From Bacteroidales bacterium UBA2716 (lineage in GTDB: Bacteria; Bacteroidota; Bacteroidia; Bacteroidales; UBA932), in the NCBI GenBank assembly GCA_002354005.1, contig DEKS01000137.1, positions 1 through 9,490 of the forward strand: a stretch of 9,490 bases of DNA, in the 5' to 3' direction. How positions within the stretch are numbered: position 1 is the first letter of the stretch; the number at the start of each line of letters is the position of its first letter. Shown one piece after another: positions 1 to 6,134 of the stretch. The notes beneath the pieces are model-generated. The model was not told the origin of the DNA. It saw nothing but the letters and a program-made list of their open reading frames with translations, and did no database searches. Made by a program: the position numbers and the translations under genes.

Positions 1-70
1 CAGACCTTCATCTATTTCCAGTTTTAGCCGCTCTGTCGGTTTTGCAATCCGGTATTTTTACGCAAAATTC

Positions 71-101
71 TTGCGAATCTCAAAATTTCGGTATATTTTT
101 G
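71..101 (+). promoter_or_regulatory. Bacteroidetes-type promoter of the higBA operon
   Basis: TATTTTTG at 94-101 fits the Bacteroidetes -7 consensus TAnnTTTG, and TTG at 71-73 lies 20 bases upstream, as expected for the -33 box. Transcription should begin a few bases after 101, so the leader of the toxin gene is very short. A TTG codon at 71 in frame with the toxin would put its start inside this promoter, which argues against that start. Small inverted repeats overlap the region (CGCAA/TTGCG at 61-75, ATTC/GAAT at 67-78, CGCAAAA/TTTTGCG at 61-67 and 97-103). They could be the site where the antitoxin represses its own operon, but this is a guess. Confidence 0.6.
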
Positions 102-118
102 CGGAAAGAATGGATGAA

Positions 119-418
119 ATGAGGATTGTGTCCCATAGGAAGCTGAAGGAGTTTTATGAGACTCCCGGAAGGGAAGATGCAGAAGCCCCGCTGGAAAGAT
201 GGTATGAGATAACGGAGGCGGCGGATTGGAACAGCTTTGCAGAGATAAAGATGGACTTCGGGTCTGTAGACGCCGTTGGAAATCAACACTTTGTATTCAA
301 CATTCACGGCAATAAGTACCGCTTGGTTGTGGTGGTTAAGTTTGTAATGGGCTATGTGTTTATCCGTTTTGTGGGAACACACCAGGAATATGAAAAAATA
401 GACGCATCGGCAATATGA
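119..418 (+). CDS. higB: HigB-family toxin (RelE-like mRNA endoribonuclease)
   Basis: This is a 99-residue protein of the HigB toxin family (HigB_toxin type, RelE/ParE fold). Family members cut mRNA at the ribosome and are neutralised by the protein encoded next door. Recognisable parts are the N-terminus MRIVSHRKLKEF, the block WYEITEAADWNSF, and the C-terminal FNIHGNKYRLVV and IRFVGTHQEYEKID, which contain the basic and aromatic residues typical of the family. The start at 119 gives the usual family N-terminus and has GGAAAG nine bases upstream. ATG at 110 would add only three residues, and TTG at 71 lies in the promoter. The stop overlaps the next start as ATGA (415-418), so the two genes are translationally coupled. 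The order, toxin first, is usual for higBA. The G+C content looks lower than in rsmA and aspS beside it (25 of 60 bases at 241-300), which fits acquisition by transfer. Confidence 0.88.
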   Translation: MRIVSHRKLKEFYETPGREDAEAPLERWYEITEAADWNSFAEIKMDFGSVDAVGNQHFVFNIHGNKYRLVVVVKFVMGYVFIRFVGTHQEYEKIDASAI

Positions 419-777
419 GAAATCTTGACAAATATCGTTATGAATATGCCTCGCACAGGGTGGAGGAACTGCTTCCCCTTGTTACGGAGGATATGCCTGC
501 AACCCATCCGCTGGCTATGGAACTGGCCATCATGTCAGATGTGATTATTGCCTATGAGAAAAAACACTATCCCATCGGCAGGCCCACAACCGCCCAGATT
601 ATTCAAATGTCGCTGGAGGAGAACGGCCTTTCCCAAAAGGACCTTGCGCAGAAAATAGGCGTAAGTCCGTCCCGCGTCAACGACTACGTAACGGGCAGGG
701 CAGAGCCCACGCTTCGGGTAGCGCGCCTGCTTTGCGCCACCCTGGGCATTGCTCCGGCGTTGTTGCTGGGAATGTAA
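415..777 (+). CDS. higA: HigA-family antitoxin with XRE helix-turn-helix
   Basis: This 120-residue protein is the partner of the upstream toxin. The N-terminal half (about 1-60, with HPLAMELAIMSDVIIAYEKKHYPI-like residues at 31-54) matches the COG5499 type of antitoxin, where the segment ending in HYPI precedes the DNA-binding domain. Residues about 61-113 form an XRE/Cro helix-turn-helix: the first helices carry ENGLSQKDLAQKIGVS, and the recognition helix is around SPSRVNDYVTGR, followed by EPTLRVARLLCATLGI. It should bind the toxin and also repress the promoter ahead of higB. Its ATG overlaps the toxin stop by four bases. Its TAA at 775-777 directly abuts the rsmA stop on the other strand, with no terminator between them. 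Confidence 0.88.
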   Translation: MRNLDKYRYEYASHRVEELLPLVTEDMPATHPLAMELAIMSDVIIAYEKKHYPIGRPTTAQIIQMSLEENGLSQKDLAQKIGVSPSRVNDYVTGRAEPTLRVARLLCATLGIAPALLLGM

Positions 778-1593
778 TCAGGCCAGGAGGTTGGTCAGGG
801 CCACAAAGTCTTCTACGGAGAGGCGCTCCGGGCGGAGGGTGAAGACGTCCTGCGCTAAAAAATCGGCCAACTGTTCCTCGCTCCAGCCTTCGCGGGCAGC
901 TTTGGCGGCAGCCAGCGGCTTCAGGGGGTTGCGCATCATCTTGCGGCGCTGGCCAAAGGCCGTTTTTACCACCGTCTTGAACAAGGCTTCGTCGCAGCCC
1001 AGGGACTCCCGGCCGTTCCGCTTCAGGCGGATGACGGCGCTCTCCACCTTGGGCGGCGGCGCAAAGCAGCCGGAGCCCACGGTGAACAGGTACTCAATGT
1101 CGTACCAGGCCTGCAGCAGCACGCTCAGGATGCCGTACGTCTTGGAGCCGGGTTTTTCCGCGATGCGCTCCGCCACTTCCTTCTGCACCATGCCCACCAC
1201 CTGCGGAATCTGGTCCTTGTAGTCCAGCACTTTAAAGAAAATCTGCGAGGAAATGTTGTACGGAAAATTGCCGATAATGGCAAACTGCCCCGGGAACAGC
1301 TTCTCCAGTTTGAGGGTGAGGAAGTCGCCCTCCATGAGCCGTCCCTGCATGCCCGCAAAGTGCGTGAGCAGGTACTCCACGCTCTCCGAGTCAATTTCAA
1401 TGAGTTTAAGGTCGATGTCTTCCCGCTCCAGCAGGTACTGGGTAAGGACCCCCATTCCAGGACCTACCTCCAGCACGGGGAAAGGAGATACACTCGCTTC
1501 GCTCGGTATGACAAGCGCATCCACAATGGCCCTTGCGACCTTTTGGTCGGTGAGAAAATGCTGCCCGAGGGCTTTTTTTGCACGTACTTCCAT
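778..1593 (-). CDS. rsmA: 16S rRNA (adenine1518-N6/adenine1519-N6)-dimethyltransferase RsmA/KsgA
   Basis: RsmA uses S-adenosylmethionine to dimethylate two adjacent adenines near the 3' end of 16S rRNA, a late step in 30S assembly; its loss gives kasugamycin resistance. From the ATG at 1593 the protein has 271 residues. Visible motifs are KKALGQHFLTD at the N-terminus, VLEVGPGMGVLT (SAM motif I), the catalytic NFPYNISSQIFF block, the Bacteroidales-like EVAERIAEKPGSKTYGILSVLLQAWYDIEYLFTV, and PPPKVESAVIRL. I chose 1593 because relatives start six to eight residues before LGQHFL. ATG at 1596 is equivalent, and ATG at 1614 would add seven residues and overlap a promoter box. An in-frame repeat copy (1484-1512) encodes VIPSEASVSP just before motif I. 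The gene is divergent from aspS and convergent with higA. Certain as to function, less so as to start. Confidence 0.96.
   Translation of the reverse strand: MEVRAKKALGQHFLTDQKVARAIVDALVIPSEASVSPFPVLEVGPGMGVLTQYLLEREDIDLKLIEIDSESVEYLLTHFAGMQGRLMEGDFLTLKLEKLFPGQFAIIGNFPYNISSQIFFKVLDYKDQIPQVVGMVQKEVAERIAEKPGSKTYGILSVLLQAWYDIEYLFTVGSGCFAPPPKVESAVIRLKRNGRESLGCDEALFKTVVKTAFGQRRKMMRNPLKPLAAAKAAREGWSEEQLADFLAQDVFTLRPERLSVEDFVALTNLLA
1484..1512 (-). repeat. Palindromic interspersed repeat embedded in frame in rsmA
   Basis: Read in the direction of rsmA, this copy begins GTCATACCGAGCGAAGCGAG and ends TGTATCTCC. It matches the family copies at 3845-3873 and 8109-8136. It is translated as VIPSEASVSP, in the same frame as the murB copy (VIPSEVEESP). 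The outer arms are ATAC and GTAT where other copies have ATTTC/GAAAT or ATTCC/GGAAT, so pairing is kept while sequence differs. It lies between the first helix and the SAM-binding strand, where remembered Bacteroidales relatives have a shorter loop. Confidence 0.8.
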
Positions 1594-1601
1594 CATAGGC
1601 A

Positions 1602-1609
1602 CAAAGATA
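1602..1609 (-). promoter_or_regulatory. Probable -7 box of the rsmA promoter
   Basis: On the minus strand this reads TATCTTTG, an exact match to the Bacteroidetes TAnnTTTG box. No convincing TTG is found 19-21 bases upstream, so the call rests on one box. If real, transcription begins almost at the ATG at 1596/1593 and rsmA would be close to leaderless, and the ATG at 1614 could not be used from this transcript. Confidence 0.45.
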
Positions 1610-1624
1610 CTCATAATTTTTTGC

Positions 1625-1632
1625 TAATTTTG
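1625..1632 (+). promoter_or_regulatory. Probable -7 box of the aspS promoter
   Basis: TAATTTTG matches the Bacteroidetes TAnnTTTG box and lies 40 bases before the aspS ATG, giving a leader of about 35 bases. No clear -33 TTG is visible. It lies back to back with the rsmA -7 box, so the two promoters share about 30 bases. Confidence 0.5.
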
Positions 1633-1672
1633 TAGGTTATTACAAGCGAATCGCAAAAAATCGACATAAACT

Positions 1673-3457
1673 ATGTACAGAACACACACATGCGGGGAAC
1701 TCCGCATTGAGAACAAGGGACAGCAGGTTACCCTGGCCGGATGGGTCCAGAAAGCCCGCAAACTGGGCGGTATGACCTTTATCGACCTCAGGGACCGTTA
1801 TGGAATCACCCAGCTGGTGGTGGAGGCGGACGCCCCCGCAGCGCTGGTGGAGGTGGCCACATCCCTGGGTCGTGAATTCGTGATCCAGGCCAAAGGCGAG
1901 GTCGTTGAGCGTCAGGCCAAAAACCCCAAGATGCCCACCGGCGACATTGAGATCAAACTGGAAGCCATCACCATCCTGAACAAGAGCGTTACGCCGCCCT
2001 TCACCATTGAGGAAGAGAGCGACGGCGGCGAAGACCTTCGCGCCAAATACCGCTACCTGGACCTCCGCCGCGGCCCGCTGCAGCGCGCCCTGGCCCTTCG
2101 TCACCGGGTGGCACACGAGGTTCGCAACTACCTGGATGCCAATGGTTTCATGGAAATCGAAACCCCGTACCTCATCAAGAGTACCCCGGAAGGCGCCCGC
2201 GACTTTGTGGTTCCTTCCCGCATGAATCCCGGCCAGTTCTACGCCCTGCCGCAGAGCCCCCAGACCTTCAAGCAGCTCCTGATGGTAGCCGGCTATGACC
2301 GCTACTTCCAGATTGTCCGCTGCTTCCGTGACGAGGACCTCCGGGCAGACCGCCAGCCGGAATTCACCCAGATAGACTGCGAAATGTCCTTCGTGGAGCA
2401 GGAAGATGTCCTGAACATGTTCGAGGGCATGATGCGCACCATCTTCAAGAACGTCCTGGGCGTGGACATCCCCAACCCCATGCCCCGCATGAGCTGGTAC
2501 GACGCCATGGACAACTACGGTTCGGACAAACCGGACGTCCGGTTTGGCATGACCATTCATGAGCTCACGGAGGCCGCCAAGGGAAAAGGTTTCAGCGTCC
2601 TGGACGATGCCGCCTACATTGGCGCCATCTGCGTGCCCGGCGCCGCGGAATATACCCGCAAGCAGCTGGACGAGCTCACCGAATGGGTGAAGCGTCCGCA
2701 GGTGGGCGCCAAAGGCCTCATCTACATAAAGGTCAATGCCGACGGCAGCTTCAAGAGCTCCATCGACAAGTTTTACAGTGCCGATGACCTGGCCAAGCTG
2801 GCCGCCAAGGCCGAAGCCAAGCCCGGCGACCTCATGCTGGTGATGAGCGGCGCCAATAAGCGCAAAGTGCAAACCATGCTGGGCGTCCTGCGCCTGGAAA
2901 TGGGCGGCCGCCTGGGCCTTCGCAACCCCAAGGAGTTCGCCCCGCTTTGGATTGTGGACTTCCCGCTCCTGGAATGGGACGACGAAACCCAGCGCTTCTA
3001 TGCCATGCACCATCCCTTCACGGCACCCAAGCCGGAGCACGAGGCCTGGTTCTACAGCGACAAGAAAGAAGACCTGGAGCGCGTGTGCGCCAACGCCTAC
3101 GACTTCGTGCTCAATGGCAACGAGCTGGGTGGCGGCAGCATCCGTATCCATAATGCCGATATGCAAAAGCGCATGTTCGAGGTCCTGGGCATCGGCCCGG
3201 AAGAAGCCGAGTACAAGTTCGGTTTCATCATCAACGCCTTCAAGTTCGGTGCTCCGCCGCACGGAGGCCTGGCCTTTGGCTTCGACCGCGTGTGTGCCCT
3301 CATGGGCGGGCAGGACACCATCCGCGACTACATCGCCTTCCCCAAGAACAACCAGGGCAGGGATGTGATGATTGACTCCCCGTCGGAGATCGACCAGGCC
3401 CAGCTGGACGAGCTCCAGATTGACCTGCGGCGTAAAACGCAAACGCCTGAGCAATAG
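1673..3457 (+). CDS. aspS: Aspartyl-tRNA synthetase (bacterial type, class II)
   Basis: AspRS activates aspartate with ATP and loads it onto tRNA-Asp in the cytoplasm. The 594-residue length is normal for the bacterial form. Domains in order: an N-terminal OB-fold anticodon-binding domain (about 1-105, LAGWVQKARKLGGMTFIDLRD), class II motif 1 (about 158-178, MEIETPYLIKSTPEGARDF), motif 2 (218-235, FRDEDLRADRQPEFTQID), the bacterial GAD insertion (roughly 290-420), and motif 3 (531-540, GGLAFGFDRV). Residue Leu31 sits where tRNA-discriminating enzymes such as E. coli AspRS have Leu and non-discriminating ones have His, so this enzyme is probably specific for tRNA-Asp; that is inference by analogy. 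The ATG at 1673 has only an A-rich leader, with no Shine-Dalgarno sequence, as usual in Bacteroidetes. Unlike three other genes here, it carries no embedded repeat. A hairpin follows the stop codon by 10 bases. Confidence 0.98.
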   Translation: MYRTHTCGELRIENKGQQVTLAGWVQKARKLGGMTFIDLRDRYGITQLVVEADAPAALVEVATSLGREFVIQAKGEVVERQAKNPKMPTGDIEIKLEAITILNKSVTPPFTIEEESDGGEDLRAKYRYLDLRRGPLQRALALRHRVAHEVRNYLDANGFMEIETPYLIKSTPEGARDFVVPSRMNPGQFYALPQSPQTFKQLLMVAGYDRYFQIVRCFRDEDLRADRQPEFTQIDCEMSFVEQEDVLNMFEGMMRTIFKNVLGVDIPNPMPRMSWYDAMDNYGSDKPDVRFGMTIHELTEAAKGKGFSVLDDAAYIGAICVPGAAEYTRKQLDELTEWVKRPQVGAKGLIYIKVNADGSFKSSIDKFYSADDLAKLAAKAEAKPGDLMLVMSGANKRKVQTMLGVLRLEMGGRLGLRNPKEFAPLWIVDFPLLEWDDETQRFYAMHHPFTAPKPEHEAWFYSDKKEDLERVCANAYDFVLNGNELGGGSIRIHNADMQKRMFEVLGIGPEEAEYKFGFIINAFKFGAPPHGGLAFGFDRVCALMGGQDTIRDYIAFPKNNQGRDVMIDSPSEIDQAQLDELQIDLRRKTQTPEQ

Positions 3458-3467
3458 TGCTTTACGA

Positions 3468-3501
3468 ATTATCGCCTATGTAAAGATGCATAGGCGATAA
3501 T
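3468..3501. terminator. Perfect 13-bp hairpin after aspS
   Basis: ATTATCGCCTATG (3468-3480) and CATAGGCGATAAT (3489-3501) are perfect reverse complements around an 8-base loop. A T·G and an A-T pair can extend the stem inward. It starts ten bases after the aspS stop and ends 37 bases before murB. No T-run follows on either strand, so it is not a textbook intrinsic terminator; it may still end or protect the aspS transcript. I see no convincing promoter between it and murB. Confidence 0.6.
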
Positions 3502-3538
3502 CTATAATCAACGCATAATCAGTTACTTACATTTTACG

Positions 3539-4663
3539 GTGATTCGGCGCATTCATAATTACGACCTCTCTACCCGGAACACCTTCCGGATGCGGGTGCG
3601 CTGTGCCCTGTATGTGGAGGTAACGGAGGAGGCAGACCTCCTGGCCTTGGACTGGGCCGCGCTGCCCCAGCCGGTCATGGTGATGGGCGGCGGCTCCAAC
3701 CTCCTCTTCACCCGGGACTTCCCCGGCACGGTGCTGCACGTGGCGGTCAATGGGATTTCTCCGCTCGGTCGAAATGACAAAACGGTCCCCGTCCGCTCTG
3801 CCATTCCGGGCACTTCCTCTGTCATTTCGAGTGACCCATCCTCTGTCATTCCGAGCGAAGTCGAGGAATCTCCCGTCCTGGTCACCTGCGGTGCCGGGGT
3901 GGTCTTCGACGACTTCTGCGCCTGGGCAGCCTCGGAGGGCCTTTGGGGCCCGGAAAACCTCTCGCTCATTCCCGGGGAGGTGGGGGCCAGCGCCGTGCAG
4001 AACATCGGCGCGTACGGTGTAGAGGCCAAGGACATCATCGCCGCCATCCGTGCCTATGACCGCACCACGGGGCAATTTGTTACCATCGACCCGGCAGACT
4101 GCGCCTACGGCTACCGTGCCTCCAAGTTCAAGACCGAGTGGAAAGGCCGCTACGTCATCACCGCCGTCACCTACCGCCTTAGCCGCACCCCGCAGCCCCG
4201 CCTGGATTATGGCGGCGTGCGTAAGGCCCTGGAGGCGGTTTGCGAATCCATGCTTAGCCCCACTCTTATCCGCGGAGCCATCATCGGCATCCGGCGAAAA
4301 AAACTTCCGGCCGTGGAGGAACTGGGCAGTGCGGGCAGCTTCTTCTGCAACCCCGTCATCTCCCGCGCGCACTTCCAGCGCATCGTGGACACCGCCCGCG
4401 CAGACAACGGCCCGGACTACCAGGTGCCCCACTACGAGGTAGGGGACCGCATCAAAGTCCCCGCCGCGTGGATGATCGAGCAGTGCGGGTTCAAAGGCGC
4501 CCGGAACGGCGGCGCGCAGGTGTACCAGAACCAGCCGCTGGTGATTGTAAACGCCTCAGGCACAGCGTTGCCGGAGGACGTCATCGGCCTGGAACAACAA
4601 ATCATCCAACACATTCAAGCCAAATACGGCATCACTTTACACCCCGAAGTCGAGCATGTCTAA
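3539..4663 (+). CDS. murB: UDP-N-acetylenolpyruvoylglucosamine reductase MurB, with in-frame repeat insertion
   Basis: MurB reduces UDP-GlcNAc-enolpyruvate to UDP-MurNAc with NADPH and bound FAD, the second committed step of peptidoglycan synthesis, in the cytoplasm. Visible motifs are MGGGSNLLF (FAD binding, 49-57), LSLIPGEVGASAVQNIGAYG (141-160), YGYRASKFK (190-198), GSAGSFFCNP with the proton-donor Ser267, and the C-terminal HPEVEHV with the conserved Glu370. The organisation is that of the E. coli-like type I enzyme. The start is GTG at 3539; no ATG gives a sensible N-terminus. At 374 residues it is some 35-40 longer than remembered Bacteroidales relatives. The excess is residues about 73-112, which are repeat-derived and lie between two strands of the FAD domain (after VLHVAVNG and before VLVTCGAGV). 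All key motifs are intact, so it is probably functional. The stop TAA (4661-4663) lies inside the 17-bp direct repeat that also starts murA. Confidence 0.95.
   Translation: MIRRIHNYDLSTRNTFRMRVRCALYVEVTEEADLLALDWAALPQPVMVMGGGSNLLFTRDFPGTVLHVAVNGISPLGRNDKTVPVRSAIPGTSSVISSDPSSVIPSEVEESPVLVTCGAGVVFDDFCAWAASEGLWGPENLSLIPGEVGASAVQNIGAYGVEAKDIIAAIRAYDRTTGQFVTIDPADCAYGYRASKFKTEWKGRYVITAVTYRLSRTPQPRLDYGGVRKALEAVCESMLSPTLIRGAIIGIRRKKLPAVEELGSAGSFFCNPVISRAHFQRIVDTARADNGPDYQVPHYEVGDRIKVPAAWMIEQCGFKGARNGGAQVYQNQPLVIVNASGTALPEDVIGLEQQIIQHIQAKYGITLHPEVEHV
3754..3873 (+). repeat. Cluster of palindromic repeat copies inside murB
   Basis: Four pieces of the same family are present. A reversed copy lies at 3754-3778 (arms ATTTC and GAAAT, inner CCG/CGG). 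Two head-only copies lie at 3800-3810 (GCCATTCCGGG) and 3821-3831 (GTCATTTCGAG), each followed by a spacer ending CCTCT. A full forward copy lies at 3845-3873 (arms ATTCC and GGAAT). The whole stretch is open in the murB frame and is translated as residues about 73-112. The head plus spacer unit is repeated with a period of 21-24 bases, which suggests slippage or successive insertion. Confidence 0.8.
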
Positions 4664-4672
4664 ATTTATCAT
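4656..4672 (+). repeat. Left copy of 17-bp direct repeat (murB end)
   Basis: ATGTCTAAATTTATCAT occurs here and, identically, at 6778-6794. This copy contains the murB stop codon TAA (4661-4663), and its last two bases are the A and T of the protease ATG. An ATG at 4656 in frame with the protease exists only because this is a copy of the murA start, which is why that reading would begin MSKFI as MurA does. Confidence 0.85.
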
Positions 4673-6134
4673 GAAGAGTAATTGGTTAATAATTCTTATT
4701 TTACCCTTTTTGTTGTCCTGTGTAAAGGACGAGTTCTCTACTGAAATTATTAGTTCTTCGTATAACAATTCAGAGACAAAATCCAATCTAGATAATAACG
4801 ATAATACTAATAACGCCAAGTTCCTTGTAAGTGATGAAGATATTGTTTCATACGTACATTATCTGAATACAAGAAACGATTGTTTGGACAATAAAGTTGA
4901 GAGTGTACAACCATATTATCATAATGGCCGTGTTGTTTATTATTTAATTAATCTGGATTCAGGGTGGCAAATACTCTCTGCGGATAAGCGAGGGCCTATA
5001 GTTTTGGCACAGAATGCAGAAGGAGACATGTCGTTAGAATCCTTAAATCCGGCTCAATCCAATTGGTTAGATAGCATGATTGATGGAATTGAATATAGAT
5101 GGGACCATCCGGAGGAGTATTATTCGGGAGAAGGGAAAGACATAGACGATTTAGAATTATATTGTTTGAATACCTGGCTAGCCATTAATGCTGACGCAGA
5201 TTTTATTGCCAGTAATATTCAAGCGACAAAAGTCGGCAGGCCTATTTATCTTTACCCCCCCGGCCACTACGAATTGGCATATACATATCATACAACTGAA
5301 ACGTATAATTCGGTTACTCATCTTATGGCAACAAGATGGCATCAAGGAGAACCGTTTAATGATTATGCGCCATTAAAGGCAGAATCTTATACAGAGCATT
5401 GTCCTATTGGATGTGTGGCTGTAGCGGCGGGACAAGTTCTTTATTACCTTCACTACCAAATAGGATGCCCTCTCGCTAGCCCAACAACAGGGTATTGTGA
5501 GGGATATGAGAATAATTATAGTATGGGCTTTTCTAATCATAGTAGCGAAACATGGGACCAGATGGCTTATTACTCCGACCCAAGTGGATATGCAGCATTA
5601 CTATTAGGAGATTTGTCTGTGCGACTCAATATGCAGTTTTCTTCCTCAGGGTCTAGCGCTAATATGACCAACATCAAGAATCCGGCATTTCAGGCCTATG
5701 GTGTGGACTGTACTTATCTTAATTCTTATAACTCTGATATAGTATATCAGAATTTGCAAGTCGGCCTTCCTGTTATTTTTGGCGGGAACAGATATGAAAA
5801 TTTGTTTTATTGGCCAGGTCACGCTTTTGTAATTGATGGATATGAAGATTATGTGGTAACAACACATTATGTGTATTCTTGGGTGATCGATGATGGACTA
5901 TCTTCGCCAGGAGGCGATGTCATAATGCCGGTCACCCCTGATGATTACGAGGAAACAATCACTTCAACATCGCCACATCTTCATTGTTTTTATTTAAATT
6001 GGGGATATGGTGGGGACGATTTGACACAGTATGCAACAGATGGGGTATGGGCTTATGGTGATTTGACCCCTTACCAATATAATAGGGAAATGGTATTTGG
6101 CTTCTCAGAATATGGGCAAAAATTGGACATATAA
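4671..6134 (+). CDS. C10-family (streptopain-like) cysteine protease, surface lipoprotein
   Basis: From the ATG at 4671 this is a 487-residue secreted cysteine peptidase of MEROPS family C10 (relatives: SpeB, interpain, Bacteroides Bfp proteases). The N-terminus MKSNWLIILILPFLLSC is a lipoprotein signal peptide with Cys17 as the lipidated residue. The next residues VKDEF fit the Bacteroidetes surface-export signal (Cys-X-Lys-acidic-acidic), so it is probably displayed on the cell surface. Residues about 49-115 form the inhibitory propeptide, ending in the family-typical DSGWQILSADKR. The catalytic Cys248 lies in CPIGCVAVAAGQVLYYL, the catalytic His384 in WPGHAFVIDGYED, and YLNWGYGG with Trp444 follows. 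An ATG at 4656 is in frame, but it belongs to the direct repeat and would spoil the signal peptide. The gene is AT-rich compared with its flanks, overlaps the next gene by 23 bases, and contains seven consecutive C at 5255-5261. Substrate and role are unknown; protein scavenging or host interaction are guesses. Confidence 0.9.
   Translation: MKSNWLIILILPFLLSCVKDEFSTEIISSSYNNSETKSNLDNNDNTNNAKFLVSDEDIVSYVHYLNTRNDCLDNKVESVQPYYHNGRVVYYLINLDSGWQILSADKRGPIVLAQNAEGDMSLESLNPAQSNWLDSMIDGIEYRWDHPEEYYSGEGKDIDDLELYCLNTWLAINADADFIASNIQATKVGRPIYLYPPGHYELAYTYHTTETYNSVTHLMATRWHQGEPFNDYAPLKAESYTEHCPIGCVAVAAGQVLYYLHYQIGCPLASPTTGYCEGYENNYSMGFSNHSSETWDQMAYYSDPSGYAALLLGDLSVRLNMQFSSSGSSANMTNIKNPAFQAYGVDCTYLNSYNSDIVYQNLQVGLPVIFGGNRYENLFYWPGHAFVIDGYEDYVVTTHYVYSWVIDDGLSSPGGDVIMPVTPDDYEETITSTSPHLHCFYLNWGYGGDDLTQYATDGVWAYGDLTPYQYNREMVFGFSEYGQKLDI

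Noticed and set aside
1..60. A possible coding remnant on the minus strand (reads KYRIAKPTERLKLEIDEGL)
   Set aside because: It is preceded directly by a stop, has no start codon, and is too short to judge at the window edge.
1640..3454. A very long open frame (about 604 codons) on the minus strand opposite aspS
   Set aside because: It mirrors the aspS codon pattern in a GC-rich gene, shows no recognisable motif, and its low-complexity Gly/His/Val/Leu/Ala composition is typical of antisense shadows. aspS itself is certain.
3528..3535. TACATTTT as a -7 box for murB
   Set aside because: It misses the final G of the consensus and ends only three bases before the GTG start, so a transcript from it could hardly include the start codon.
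3800..3873. CRISPR-like look of repeated heads with spacers in murB
   Set aside because: There are only three units of unequal length, the spacers are alike rather than unique, and the stretch is coding sequence.
3527..4432. A minus-strand open frame of about 301 codons opposite murB
   Set aside because: It is the antisense of a certain murB, with no family resemblance.
4656..4658. ATG at 4656 as the protease start
   Set aside because: It belongs to the duplicated murA start sequence, and adding MSKFI before MKSNW weakens the lipoprotein signal. The ATG at 4671 gives a standard one.
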